From NCBI RefSeq assembly GCF_016908565.1, contig NZ_JAFBED010000002.1:434001-498000 (forward strand): a DNA stretch of 64,000 bases, written 5' to 3'. Positions within the stretch are counted from its first letter, which is position 1, and each line of letters begins with the position of its first letter. Positions 17,517-25,980 of this stretch are shown one piece after another. The stretch comes from Sutcliffiella tianshenii (GTDB lineage: Bacteria; Bacillota; Bacilli; Bacillales; Bacillaceae_I). Under the pieces are notes generated by a model. The model did no database searches. It saw only the letters and a list, made by a program, of their open reading frames with translations, and was not told the origin of the DNA. Made by a program: the position numbers and the translations under genes.

Positions 17517-18516
17517 GCTGATCACCCTTTCCTCTGGTTGCATTTAATGTTTGCAGCTTCATCATTTTTTGCCGTTTTCGCTTTCTCTCCTTATACGCAT
17601 CCATCATTTTAGGTGCAACCAGGGCGATGATCACGATGGTTGCCGTGATGATCTTCATGTCCCCAGTCTCAAGGAAGTCAACGCGGAGTGCAAGTGTCAC
17701 GACGATCCGGTAGATGATCGCTCCACCGATTACAGCAAGTGTCGTCCTTGCAATCGTTTTTGTCCCGAAAAGCGCTTCCCCGATGATGACCGAGGCAAGT
17801 CCGATAATGATCATCCCGATACCCATACCAACATCGGCAAACCCTCCATGCTGGGCAATGAGCGCACCAGAGAAAGCGACCATTGCGTTTGATACTCCAA
17901 GACCAAGGATGACAAGGCCATTTGTATTTGCCGAGAAGCTTCTGATCATTCTTTTGTTATCACCGGTAGCTCTGATCGCAAGTCCAATTTCCGTCTTCAG
18001 GAACCAATCTGTTATGAACTTGATTGCCAGCGTTACGATGATCATGACAAATATGACACTCCACGTTCTTGGGACGAATTCCCCTAACCCGATGGAGCCA
18101 AAAGCGTTATTGATGAGTGGATCGATCCCCGTTCCCTCCCACCATGTACGGAGCTTAGTGAAGAATGTCTCCGTATTCAGCATGGGGACATTCGACCTTC
18201 CCATGATCCGCAAATTGATGGAATACAAAGCAATCATCATCAGGATACCTGACAGCAATGCATTGATCCTACCAAAAGTATGTAAGGCACCAGTGATACA
18301 TCCTGCCAGAAAACCAGCAAGCATCGCTATTACAGTTGCCAATATCGGGTTGGACCCGTTCACAATCATTGTCGCTGCAACTGCAGCCCCTGTTACAAAG
18401 CTACCATCTACGGTAAGATCGGGAAAATCAAGGACCCTAAAGGATAAATATACCCCTAGGGCCATGATTGCGTAGATGATTCCTAATTCGACTGAACCAA
18501 ATAGTGCTGTACTCAT
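17494..18516 (-). CDS. ABC transporter permease (TrpY-like)
   Basis: The 340-residue polytopic protein has about eight to ten hydrophobic segments and resembles permeases paired with PF04392-type binding proteins, as in the predicted TrpXYZ systems. Conserved-looking stretches include VLDFPDLTVDGSFVTGAAV near residue 28 and RATGDNKRMIRSF. It forms the membrane channel of the importer. It lies 30 bp after the binding-protein gene and overlaps the ATPase gene. Confidence 0.85.
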   Translation of the reverse strand: MSTALFGSVELGIIYAIMALGVYLSFRVLDFPDLTVDGSFVTGAAVAATMIVNGSNPILATVIAMLAGFLAGCITGALHTFGRINALLSGILMMIALYSINLRIMGRSNVPMLNTETFFTKLRTWWEGTGIDPLINNAFGSIGLGEFVPRTWSVIFVMIIVTLAIKFITDWFLKTEIGLAIRATGDNKRMIRSFSANTNGLVILGLGVSNAMVAFSGALIAQHGGFADVGMGIGMIIIGLASVIIGEALFGTKTIARTTLAVIGGAIIYRIVVTLALRVDFLETGDMKIITATIVIIALVAPKMMDAYKERKRKRQKMMKLQTLNATRGKGDQRASLNSD

Positions 18517-18546
18517 GTTAGAATCATCTCCTTGTTGTCCTAATAA

Positions 18547-19551
18547 TTATTTTCCATCAAAGAATTCAGCTATTTCCGTCCAAGCATCCTTCACTTCCAC
18601 ACCTTGTGCTTCTGCCGCTTTTGTATTGATGACAAGCTTCAGGTTCTGTGGATAGGATACTGGGATTTCAGATGCTTTCTTCTCGCCTTTTAATATCTTC
18701 ACTGCCATCAGGCCTGTTTCATATCCAAGGTCTTCATAGCTGAAGCCGCTGGCAGCCACAGCTCCAAGCTTCATGGAATCAAGCTCACCTGCAAACAATG
18801 GGATCTGTTCGTCATTGGCCACACCGACTACCGTCTGGAATGCTGATACAACTGTATTATCAGTAGGGATATAGATGGCATCAACACGTCCGATGAAGGA
18901 TTCTGCAGCCTGCTTGACCTCAGCAGAATTGGAAACGGACGCTTCCACCAATTTTGCACCTTTTGCTTTCACCAGTTCTTTTAACGCTTCTACCTGCACC
19001 ACAGAGTTTTGCTCTCCTGCATTGTAAAGTACGCCAATGGATTTCGCGCCGATCTCACCAGTCATAAAATCTACTGTACTTGATAGTGCATCTGGATGCG
19101 TATCGGAAGTTCCTGTAATGTTATCGCCTGGCTTGTCAAACGACTCGACCAATTCCGCCCCAACAGGATCAGTTACTGAAGTGAAGACGATAGGGATGTC
19201 CTTTGTTGCCTGAAGCGCACTTTGTGCACTAGGAGTGGAGTTGGCAAAAATTAGATCCACTTCATCCGCAACAAAATTCTGAGCGATCGTTTGGCTGTTG
19301 CTCATTTCCCCTTGTGCAATCTGAACATCATATTTTACATTTTCTCCTTCTTTGTAGCCGTTTTCTTCTAGCGCCCTCTTAAACCCGGCAAAAGCTGCAT
19401 CCAAGGAAGGATGTTCCACAATCTGAGTTACACCGATGACTACCTGTTTCTTTTCATCATCCCCTGAGCCTGTGGAGTTTGAGCCACACCCAGCCATTAA
19501 CATGAAGCTTGCCATTAGTGCCAATGCAGATTTCATTCGAAACTTTTTCAT
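18547..19551 (-). CDS. ABC transporter substrate-binding lipoprotein, probable aromatic amino acid import
   Basis: The 334-residue protein has a lipoprotein signal (LMAGCGS, Cys22 lipidated) and the fold of PF04392 binding proteins: VIGVTQIVEHPSLD, then FANSTPSAQSALQAT, PIVFTSVTDPVGA and the C-terminal YPQNLKLVINTKAAEAQG. Systems of this family (TrpXYZ) are predicted or shown to bind tryptophan, tyrosine or related amino acids. Its position next to phenylalanine and tyrosine catabolic genes, and the shared operator in its promoter, support aromatic amino acid uptake. The exact ligand is inference. Confidence 0.82.
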   Translation of the reverse strand: MKKFRMKSALALMASFMLMAGCGSNSTGSGDDEKKQVVIGVTQIVEHPSLDAAFAGFKRALEENGYKEGENVKYDVQIAQGEMSNSQTIAQNFVADEVDLIFANSTPSAQSALQATKDIPIVFTSVTDPVGAELVESFDKPGDNITGTSDTHPDALSSTVDFMTGEIGAKSIGVLYNAGEQNSVVQVEALKELVKAKGAKLVEASVSNSAEVKQAAESFIGRVDAIYIPTDNTVVSAFQTVVGVANDEQIPLFAGELDSMKLGAVAASGFSYEDLGYETGLMAVKILKGEKKASEIPVSYPQNLKLVINTKAAEAQGVEVKDAWTEIAEFFDGK

Positions 19552-19661
19552 AGATATCCCCCTAATAATATTTTTAAAGCTTGCAAAAAGTTACAAGCTG
19601 TAAACCCTGGATAACATAGCACTGACAGATTATGTATTTCTATCATGCAAAAAGAGAGATT

Positions 19662-19706
19662 CGTTTTTTCAACGTTATATTAACACTCCATTTTTCTCAA
19701 TGTCAA
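19662..19706 (-). promoter_or_regulatory. Promoter and operator of the ABC importer operon
   Basis: On the minus strand TTGACA (19701-19706) and TTAATA (19678-19683) are spaced by 17 bp. The palindrome CGTTGAAAAAACG (19662-19674) lies 3 bp downstream of the -10 box, the same place as in the paaA and thioesterase promoters. No T-box or other leader RNA is evident between here and the start codon at 19551. Confidence 0.72.
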
Positions 19707-19845
19707 TATATTCTAAAAATTTTATATATTTTATTATTTTAAGATAAATACGCCTTCTATGTCAAAAAAACCTTTTTCTATCAGATTAAAAAAGACTTCC
19801 AGATTAGGGGAAGTCGAGGATAAATTCGTTTAAGATTAAAGTTAA

Positions 19846-19874
19846 AAGAACCTTTTTTAGTTGAAAAGGTTCTT
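19846..19874 (-). terminator. Hairpin downstream of the tandem repeat array
   Basis: AAGAACCTTTT pairs with AAAAGGTTCTT; on the minus strand it is followed by TTAACTTT. It may end transcripts from the nitronate monooxygenase gene that pass through the repeat array. A smaller stem, GACTTCC/GGAAGTC, lies next to it near 19795-19815. Confidence 0.6.
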
Positions 19875-19897
19875 ATGTTAGTGGTATTAGAAGGCCC

Positions 19898-20280
19898 CAT
19901 ATGCCGGATGAAGAATGTTTTGATCGCTCGGGCGAGGTAAAAGTCCTTCATATGCGGAATGAAAGACCTTTTCGCTGCTCGGGCGAGGTAAAAGGGCTAT
20001 CATAAGCGGGATGAAAGACCTTTTCGCTGCTCGGGCGAGGTAAAAGGGCCATCATAAGCGGGATGAACGCCCTTTTGGTCGCTTGGGCAAGGTAAAAGGT
20101 CTATCATAAGCGGGATGAACGCCCTTTTCGCCGGTCAGGCAAGTTAAAAGGGCCATCATAAGCGGGATGAACGCCCTTTTCGCCGGTCGAGCGAGGTAAA
20201 AGGTCTATCATAAGCGGGATGAACGCCCTTTTCGCCGGTCAGGCGAGTTAAAAGGTACATCATATGCGCCGGATACATCA
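19898..20280 (+). repeat. Tandem array of 52-bp units (eight copies), array 1
   Basis: Units begin with CATAAGCGGGATGAA or a variant at 19898, 19949, 20001, 20053, 20105, 20157, 20209 and 20261, a period of 52 bp (51 once). Each contains a dyad of the type AAAGGGC ... GCCCTTT around the CATAAGCGG core and then a CGCCGGTC-type GC block. Central copies are the most alike; the outer ones are diverged. No ORF is supported. The same unit family recurs in opposite orientation at 63.5-63.9 kb. Confidence 0.92.
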
Positions 20281-20308
20281 AATTTTCGTGTACTGAAGAT
20301 GTGGTGCA

Positions 20309-21256
20309 CTATATTAGGTTACCCGCACGTATTAATTCTTCCTTCGCGTCCTTCATCATACTAGTAAACAGATCTTCAACACTTGGTATATCTGAAATGA
20401 TGCTGGAAATCTGACCCCCATTGATAAAGCCTTTGTCAAGTTTTCCATGAAGGGCCCCGAGTCTGTGGTGCTCCTCTGTCGTCAAACTATTGAAGTCTTC
20501 AAGCGTTATTCCATTTACCTCTTTTTGTAATAGATAGTCTGAATAGGGCGTTTTCAGTACCCTTCTGACTCTCCCGACAGAACGTCCTACAATGACTGTT
20601 CCCCCATCATCGGCAGCAAGGAGCGCATTCTTATATTCCTCATGAAAAGGAGCTTCTCTTGTTGCAATCAGCCTTGTCCCCATCTGGACACCTGATGCCC
20701 CGAGAGCAATAGCCGCGGCAAGCCCTTTTCCATTACCTATCCCTCCCGCAGCGGCAATTGGAATCGATACCCTTGAAGCGATTTGCGGGATCAGGGTGAA
20801 AGTGGTCGTTTCCAGATTCGAATTGATGCCTGCCGCTTCATATCCCTCTGCTACTATAACATCAGCCCCTGAAGTTTCAGCCTTGACCGCCTGCTTCGGG
20901 GAGGCCACCACACAAATGACCTTGACTCCATGCTCCTTCAGCTTTGGAATAAATGGAGCAGGATTACCTGCAGAAAGAGAGACCGCTTGGACCCCATGCT
21001 TGATGACCAAGCTTAAAATTTCTTTAGTATAGGGAGACACCGAAAGAGCAACATTGACTGCAAATGGCTTCATTGTAAGCTGTTTTGTCTCAAGTATGAT
21101 CTTTTCCACCTCGTCCGGTGTCATCGTACCGGCACCGATTGTTCCCAGTCCCCCGGCATTCGAGACAGCGGCAGCTAACGGGGCATTACTGATATTCCCC
21201 ATCCCCCCCTGTATGATTGGTAGATTTATATTCAATATTTCTATTAATTTATTCAT
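20309..21256 (-). CDS. Nitronate monooxygenase / FabK-like flavoprotein
   Basis: The 315-residue TIM-barrel flavoprotein has the family signatures IIQGGMGNISNAPLAAAVSNA, GLGTIGAGTM, AAGGIGNGKGLAAAIALGA and VQMGTRLIATREA. It belongs to the nitronate monooxygenase (2-nitropropane dioxygenase) family, which also includes FabK-type enoyl-ACP reductases. It would bind FMN; the natural substrate is uncertain. The gene stands alone after a GAGGGG site, divergent from the carbonic anhydrase-like gene, and its 3' end abuts the 52-bp repeat array. Confidence 0.85.
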   Translation of the reverse strand: MNKLIEILNINLPIIQGGMGNISNAPLAAAVSNAGGLGTIGAGTMTPDEVEKIILETKQLTMKPFAVNVALSVSPYTKEILSLVIKHGVQAVSLSAGNPAPFIPKLKEHGVKVICVVASPKQAVKAETSGADVIVAEGYEAAGINSNLETTTFTLIPQIASRVSIPIAAAGGIGNGKGLAAAIALGASGVQMGTRLIATREAPFHEEYKNALLAADDGGTVIVGRSVGRVRRVLKTPYSDYLLQKEVNGITLEDFNSLTTEEHHRLGALHGKLDKGFINGGQISSIISDIPSVEDLFTSMMKDAKEELIRAGNLI

Positions 21257-21369
21257 CTATTCTTTCACCCCTCGTAAAAATAATGTTATACTAATTTTAA
21301 TATTTAGACAATACGAAAAGTGGAGCCGGCTTGGGCAGGCCCGACAAAAATCGAAGGGGGAAATTTCCT

Positions 21370-21888
21370 ATGTTATACCGATATGGCGGTAAGGGTCCAA
21401 ATGTGGATTCATCAGTGTTCATTGCACCAGGGGCTCATATTATTGGTGATGTTACTATCGGCGAGGAATCGACAGTATGGTTTAATGCCGTTCTTCGTGG
21501 GGATGAAGGACCAATCAGCATCGGGAAGAAATGCAGTATACAGGATAACGTGACAGCTCATCTGTATGAAGGGTTTCCTCTAGTAATTGAAGACGAGGTA
21601 ACAGTGGGTCATAATGCCATCCTGCACGGATGTACCGTTAAAAAGAGATGTATCATCGGAATGGGGGCAACCATCTTGGATGGGGCTGAAATCGGGGAAG
21701 AAAGTATCATTGGCGCAAACACATTGATCCCTTCCGGTAAAAAGATTCCACCGCGTTCCCTTGTTGTCGGCTCTCCAGGAAAGGTCATTCGGGAGATCAC
21801 GGATAAAGACGTAGATCTTATTCAGCTTTCGATTGATACCTATGTTCAAAAAGGAAAAGAATATATGGTGGAACTTAAGGAAAAATAG
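21370..21888 (+). CDS. Gamma-class carbonic anhydrase-like hexapeptide repeat protein
   Basis: The 172-residue left-handed beta-helix protein shows repeated hexapeptides and the gamma-carbonic anhydrase/PaaY/YtoA signature, including WFNAVLRGDEGPISIG, VGHNAILHGC and GMGATILDGAEIG, with conserved histidines for a metal. Members are carbonic anhydrases, acyl-CoA thioesterases (PaaY) or of unknown activity (YtoA). PaaY's link to phenylacetate metabolism makes it interesting here, but the gene stands apart from the paa operon. The start is ATG 21370 with AAGGGGG upstream. Confidence 0.82.
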   Translation: MLYRYGGKGPNVDSSVFIAPGAHIIGDVTIGEESTVWFNAVLRGDEGPISIGKKCSIQDNVTAHLYEGFPLVIEDEVTVGHNAILHGCTVKKRCIIGMGATILDGAEIGEESIIGANTLIPSGKKIPPRSLVVGSPGKVIREITDKDVDLIQLSIDTYVQKGKEYMVELKEK

Positions 21889-21909
21889 CTTTTACATATT
21901 CTCTTCTTG

Positions 21910-21963
21910 AAATAAGCAGCAAAACAACTGGTGCATACCACCTTTTGATCTGCTGCTTATTTA
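21910..21963. terminator. Bidirectional terminator
   Basis: AAATAAGCAGC pairs with GCTGCTTATTT, with an inner GGTG/CACC stem, between the convergent carbonic anhydrase-like and anti-sigma genes. The plus-strand tail is TTTAATTT. Confidence 0.8.
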
Positions 21964-21966
21964 ATT

Positions 21967-22845
21967 TCAGAAATTCAGATTCAAAGTTTTTCCGGTTATG
22001 ACATTTCTATATATTTTTTCACCTTGTTCTGTCTCTTCTATTTCAAAGATCCCATATCCACGTTCGATGACTGTGTAGATTTCATCATCTGCTGGCTGTT
22101 TTGCTAAAATTACGGCATATTCTTTTCCTGGCTCCATCTTATAATCGTATTCAGATGTATAAGAAATAAATTTGGTTTCCTGTTCTTCTCTCGACAGTTT
22201 GGTTAGACCCATTTTTTCTAAACCATCATATTCTTCCCCTACCCAAGAATCGAGCAAGTTGGATATTCTTATGTCCCCACCTTGGATGTAGATCGTCTTT
22301 TTCCCAGTTGATGCATTGCCATAGAGGGTTTCACTTATCTCAACTTCCAAGGGTGTGTATGGCATATAGGTATAGAAATTTTCAAATTTAGGAAGGATTT
22401 CTGCCTCCCCGGTGGATTGAACGTTTAAATGAACTACAGATGCACCGTCCACATTCATAAGTATAATCCTTGGTTCTTTAGGATTCCATGCCCAGATGTT
22501 CTCGCTTTGAGAGACAGAATGAATATCCTCTGGCCTTATCTCATCCTGGATGCTTACATTCTGTTTGTTTTCTATCGTTAATATTTTATCACTATGGTTT
22601 CCAGCATGCTTTTGCAGATTCACTTCCTGAGCACCTATGACCCAAATTAAAATTGCTGCCAAAGTCATCGTCAGAAATCCGATAGCAATTACTTTTTTAT
22701 TAAAAAAAGTACCATTTTGATATTTCCTTTGTCTTTCTGCCAGTTCCTTTTCTATGTTGCCTTTTATTTTCCTTATGCTTTCTTCCTTTAAACTATGATT
22801 CTTAGGAAACGATCGAAGTTCATCATGGAGTCTGGATTCCTTCAT
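21967..22845 (-). CDS. Membrane anti-sigma factor for the upstream ECF sigma factor
   Basis: A 292-residue protein with a cytoplasmic N-terminal part, one transmembrane helix at about residues 52-70 (VIAIGFLTMTLAAILIWVIG) and an extracellular domain. The gene overlaps the sigma factor stop by 4 bp (ATGA), the usual sigma/anti-sigma arrangement. The extracellular domain, with YGNASTGKKTIYIQGG, is not recognised. The anti-sigma role is inferred from topology and operon structure. Confidence 0.75.
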   Translation of the reverse strand: MKESRLHDELRSFPKNHSLKEESIRKIKGNIEKELAERQRKYQNGTFFNKKVIAIGFLTMTLAAILIWVIGAQEVNLQKHAGNHSDKILTIENKQNVSIQDEIRPEDIHSVSQSENIWAWNPKEPRIILMNVDGASVVHLNVQSTGEAEILPKFENFYTYMPYTPLEVEISETLYGNASTGKKTIYIQGGDIRISNLLDSWVGEEYDGLEKMGLTKLSREEQETKFISYTSEYDYKMEPGKEYAVILAKQPADDEIYTVIERGYGIFEIEETEQGEKIYRNVITGKTLNLNF

Positions 22846-23351
22846 AATTTCAGCCCTCCCATTTTTTTCTCCAGTGCTTTCAAAGCCCGATGATAGCTGA
22901 GATTCACTTTATTTTCACTCCACTTCAGTGCTTGTGCAGTCTCTTGTACGGACAGCTCATTGATTCCCCTTAACATGAGTACATCATAATAGCTTTGCTT
23001 CAACGTCCTTATTGCAATATAGAGTTCCGCCTTTGTCTCGCTTAAGCCGACAATTTCTTCTGGAGAATCTGATACCTTTGCTGAATCACTGAATCGGAAA
23101 AGACGTGTTCTCTTCGTTTTCTCTTTCCTTTTCTTTCTGCTTTCGTCAATCGCCACATTCCTGGCAATGCTTATCAGCCAGGTCCTTGGGCTGGCGTCTC
23201 CCTTAAACTTATGTATGTTTCGTACAGCCTTTACAAAGGTCTCCTGCACAAGATCCTCCACATCCACCCCACCAGTATAATAAATTAGGAAATTATAGAT
23301 GTCATTGTGATAGGCCCTGAACCAATCTGTTATCTCGTTCTCTTCTCTCAT
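22842..23351 (-). CDS. ECF-family RNA polymerase sigma factor
   Basis: The 169-residue protein has region 2 (YNFLIYYTGGVDVEDLVQE, then TWLISIARNVAIDESRKK) and region 4 (LKQSYYDVLMLRGINELSVQE and a helix-turn-helix). It resembles Bacillus SigM/SigW-type factors. The start is ATG 23351 after GGGGGAGAAGGA; an in-frame start at 23393 would cover the promoter. An ECF-type promoter directly upstream suggests autoregulation. Confidence 0.88.
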   Translation of the reverse strand: MREENEITDWFRAYHNDIYNFLIYYTGGVDVEDLVQETFVKAVRNIHKFKGDASPRTWLISIARNVAIDESRKKRKEKTKRTRLFRFSDSAKVSDSPEEIVGLSETKAELYIAIRTLKQSYYDVLMLRGINELSVQETAQALKWSENKVNLSYHRALKALEKKMGGLKL

Positions 23352-23385
23352 TCCTTCTCCCCCGTAAAACACTTGATACATATTA

Positions 23386-23411
23386 GACGCCACTTTTCCC
23401 GGATACTTTCA
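23386..23411 (-). promoter_or_regulatory. Putative autoregulatory ECF sigma promoter
   Basis: On the minus strand TGAAAG (23406-23411) is followed after 16 bp by CGTC (23386-23389). This fits the TGAAAC-N16-CGTC/CGTA pattern of Bacillus ECF promoters, and CGTC is favoured by SigM-like factors. It lies about 35 bp before the sigma gene. Confidence 0.7.
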
Positions 23412-23443
23412 CTTTGCTAGAAAACTATCTTCACCAAATCAAA

Positions 23444-23480
23444 AAGGCCCCTATTTCATCGTAGAGAAATAGGATGCCTT
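23444..23480 (-). terminator. Terminator of the ankyrin gene
   Basis: On the minus strand AAGGCatCCTATTTC pairs with GAAATAGGggCCTT, with a 2-nt internal mismatch, followed by TTTGATTT. It also separates the ankyrin transcript from the sigma promoter. Confidence 0.75.
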
Positions 23481-23537
23481 CAACAGAACATGATTTGCTT
23501 TTCTACCAATGATTATAAATTCCTAATAATTGTCCAA

Positions 23538-24284
23538 TTAATCTTGCTTTCTTCCACCTGCGGATTTTGCTCCCTTGCTACTTAACCACTCAATCAATTC
23601 GTCATTTTCACTACGAACTGCTGCATCATATGGAGTTAGACCATCGTAACCAATCCATTGTAAATCAGCTCCCTGTTTTAACAGATACTGCGCTGCAGTG
23701 AGTTGGCCACCGTGACACGCGAGCCAAAATGCCTGTGTGATCTCAAATTCGGTTGGACTTGTGCCACCCGCAAACCGTTTTTGGACCTGATCCATCAATC
23801 CGAGCCCGGCTGCGGTCCAGAGCTTTGTCTTTGCACCACGTTCTACCAGCCTGCGAGCGGCTTGCCATTGTGCAAAAGCCACTGCATCATCTAGCGGTGT
23901 GCCGCCTGCGATGACTGCTCCATCAGCCTCCATATCGGCACCGGCATCAAGTAGCGCGTCAAGTACTTCTAAGTCATTGCTGCTGGCTGCCCAGTGAAGA
24001 GGCGTCTCGGAATGATGTCCGGTGAATCTGGCATTCACATCCGCTCCGGCATCCACCAACACCCCCACAGATGCAGCACCGTTCGGGAAGTGACCTGGCC
24101 AATCTGCCACAACATGCAGCAAGGTCCGTGAAGTTCCAGTTTCCTCATAATCATTTCCGATAAGTCTCGCATCTGTAAGCCCTGGATTCTCCGCCAGCAA
24201 TCTTTTTAACGTGAGAGTATCACCCGAACGAATGGCATTTACAACTTCGGCACCCAATCTGTTATCTTCGTATATATATTTCAT
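23538..24284 (-). CDS. Ankyrin repeat protein
   Basis: The 248-residue protein has at least five ankyrin-type repeats, seen in TSRTLLHVVADWPG, DAGADVNARFTGHHSETPLHWAASS, DAGADMEADG, RRLVERGAKTK and LKQGADLQWIGYDGLTPYDAA. There is no signal peptide. Such proteins mediate protein-protein contacts; the partner is unknown. GC content looks higher than in neighbours (codons such as GCC, GGC and GCG are frequent), which hints at a separate origin. It starts at ATG 24284 after AGGAGG. Confidence 0.88.
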   Translation of the reverse strand: MKYIYEDNRLGAEVVNAIRSGDTLTLKRLLAENPGLTDARLIGNDYEETGTSRTLLHVVADWPGHFPNGAASVGVLVDAGADVNARFTGHHSETPLHWAASSNDLEVLDALLDAGADMEADGAVIAGGTPLDDAVAFAQWQAARRLVERGAKTKLWTAAGLGLMDQVQKRFAGGTSPTEFEITQAFWLACHGGQLTAAQYLLKQGADLQWIGYDGLTPYDAAVRSENDELIEWLSSKGAKSAGGRKQD

Positions 24285-24405
24285 GATGTATTCCTCCTAT
24301 GGCGTTGATGTGGTGACTGGTTATTCTATAAGGATTTAAATTCGACATAAAACTCACTAGACCTCTTTATTTACAATTAACACTTAAAATGGTTCCTCAA
24401 ACATT

Positions 24406-24441
24406 CAAAAGGCATTACCTAAATACCGGTAATGCCTTTTG
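24406..24441. terminator. Bidirectional terminator
   Basis: CAAAAGGCATTACC pairs perfectly with GGTAATGCCTTTTG around an 8-nt loop, 19 bp after the DUF4179 gene stop. Confidence 0.85.
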
Positions 24442-24459
24442 AATGGTACTTTTTCAAAT

Positions 24460-25437
24460 CTAATTGATCGGTATCGGGTCGCTTAAAACCACATCCTCCG
24501 AATTATGGGCTACCAAGAAATATTTCTCATCATTCATGGACAATCCGTTTATTCGAATCGTGGATACTTCCCCAGGTTCATTGGAAACAAAAGAGCTTCC
24601 CCCATTTACCTCTGTTCCATCTGCTGACTTTATAGAAAAATAAATATCCTCGGTTGAGCTCCGTGTAAGATCATAATAAATAGCAGTGGAAATAGGAGTT
24701 GAAACCACCTTTTCAATTGTGACGATCTCACCATTATTTAAAGTGACCTCTTTATTCAGGGTAAAGACTCTCTTCTGTTCGAGCAAATTCTTTTGCGACA
24801 CATTCACATCGAAAGTCCAAGGCTGATCAATGAACGTATCATATTCCCACTTATCATAACTGATCTCTATGTTAAGCTCCTCAGAGTCGATGGATTGTCT
24901 TAAATCGATATCATTGTATATGGTGAACATGCTGTCATTTAGTTCAATGGATTGCCCACCAGAAGAAACCGTATAATCCTCACCATTGATTTTCACTGTC
25001 GGGAAAATATTCGTCTGATAGTCAAATTCCACACCCTCCGCTGGCTGGAACGTCGCACTGAAGTATAGTTGCTGATCATCCATCATGACCTCGTTTAATG
25101 TCAATTTTCCTAGACCGTTCTCTGCAGTTTCTCCAATTGCTGTTTTATAGGAGGAAAAATCACTTGGCTGCAACTCATTAATGTATTTCTCAATCGGTTC
25201 TGCAACAAAGGGCATACTTGCAATTGTTCCTTTGTCCAATGTTAATGTAGTGGCACCGATTACACAGGCAGCTACAACCGCTATACCTGCCCAAGTCCAG
25301 TTATTCTTCCTTTGATAGGGACGGATCTTTTTCTGGACATTCTTGATAATACGCTTTCTTTCACTCTCTGATAAAGATTTCTCTTCAAACTCACTAATAT
25401 CAAGCTGCACATCATTCAACTCTTTATAAATACTCAT
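24460..25437 (-). CDS. DUF4179-type anti-sigma factor
   Basis: The 325-residue protein has a cytoplasmic N-terminal segment, one transmembrane helix at about residues 47-66 (TWAGIAVVAACVIGATTL) and a DUF4179-like extracellular domain. It follows an ECF sigma gene by 3 bp, so it is probably its anti-sigma factor. The inducing signal is unknown. A strong terminator follows. Confidence 0.8.
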   Translation of the reverse strand: MSIYKELNDVQLDISEFEEKSLSESERKRIIKNVQKKIRPYQRKNNWTWAGIAVVAACVIGATTLTLDKGTIASMPFVAEPIEKYINELQPSDFSSYKTAIGETAENGLGKLTLNEVMMDDQQLYFSATFQPAEGVEFDYQTNIFPTVKINGEDYTVSSGGQSIELNDSMFTIYNDIDLRQSIDSEELNIEISYDKWEYDTFIDQPWTFDVNVSQKNLLEQKRVFTLNKEVTLNNGEIVTIEKVVSTPISTAIYYDLTRSSTEDIYFSIKSADGTEVNGGSSFVSNEPGEVSTIRINGLSMNDEKYFLVAHNSEDVVLSDPIPIN

Positions 25438-25440
25438 TCC

Positions 25441-25980
25441 CTACACCTCGCCTTTTAATAGAATCGTTTTTAATCGCTTCCTGCCTCTAGAAAGCTTGTT
25501 ATGGACCCAGGATTCTTTTGAGTGGAATTGATTTGCAATCTCTTTAGAAGAAATCCCATCTAAATAGTACCTTTCCATTACAACCCGTTCGGTTTCATTC
25601 AAATCCTTGATCATACTGCGTACATCCGGCACTGATTCACTTCTATCTTTTACGATTACTCTGTTTTCATCGAACTCCCACGTAGTTCTTTGATTTTTAG
25701 CCTTTTCCATTTTGCGCACATAATCTATGGATCGATATTTGGTGATTGCTGCAACCCATTGCTTGAATTCATTTTTATCCGGATTGAAAGATTCGATATG
25801 GAACCAGATGGCCACCAATACATCAGCTACACATTCCTCTATATCCTGCTGATTGCCTGCAAGGTATTTCCGGACAATTGCATGGATCAGGCCGCCATAC
25901 TTTTCAACCAGAAAAGAAACGCTATCTTCATTTTTCAGCTTTATTTGTTGTACAACATTTTCTTCGGTTATCTTCAACAT
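25441..25980 (-). CDS. ECF-family RNA polymerase sigma factor
   Basis: The 179-residue protein contains region 2 (GNQQDIEECVADVLVAIW, ITKYRSIDYVRKMEKAK) and region 4 (LNETERVVMERYYLDGISSKEIANQ). It is of the type paired with DUF4179 anti-sigma factors. It starts at ATG 25980 after GGGAGGG. No clear ECF promoter was found upstream, so autoregulation is not supported here. Confidence 0.85.
   Translation of the reverse strand: MLKITEENVVQQIKLKNEDSVSFLVEKYGGLIHAIVRKYLAGNQQDIEECVADVLVAIWFHIESFNPDKNEFKQWVAAITKYRSIDYVRKMEKAKNQRTTWEFDENRVIVKDRSESVPDVRSMIKDLNETERVVMERYYLDGISSKEIANQFHSKESWVHNKLSRGRKRLKTILLKGEV

Noticed and set aside
17714-18475. 253-codon plus-strand ORF opposite the ABC permease
   Set aside because: The opposite strand encodes a coherent permease within an ABC operon; this frame shows no ribosome binding site.
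19552-19897. T-box or amino acid riboswitch ahead of the ABC importer
   Set aside because: No T-box sequence or specifier-loop structure was seen; the promoter is close and the leader is short, about 120 nt.
19898-20280. Possible CRISPR array
   Set aside because: Units abut with a 52-bp period and no variable spacers; no cas genes are near. It is a plain tandem repeat.
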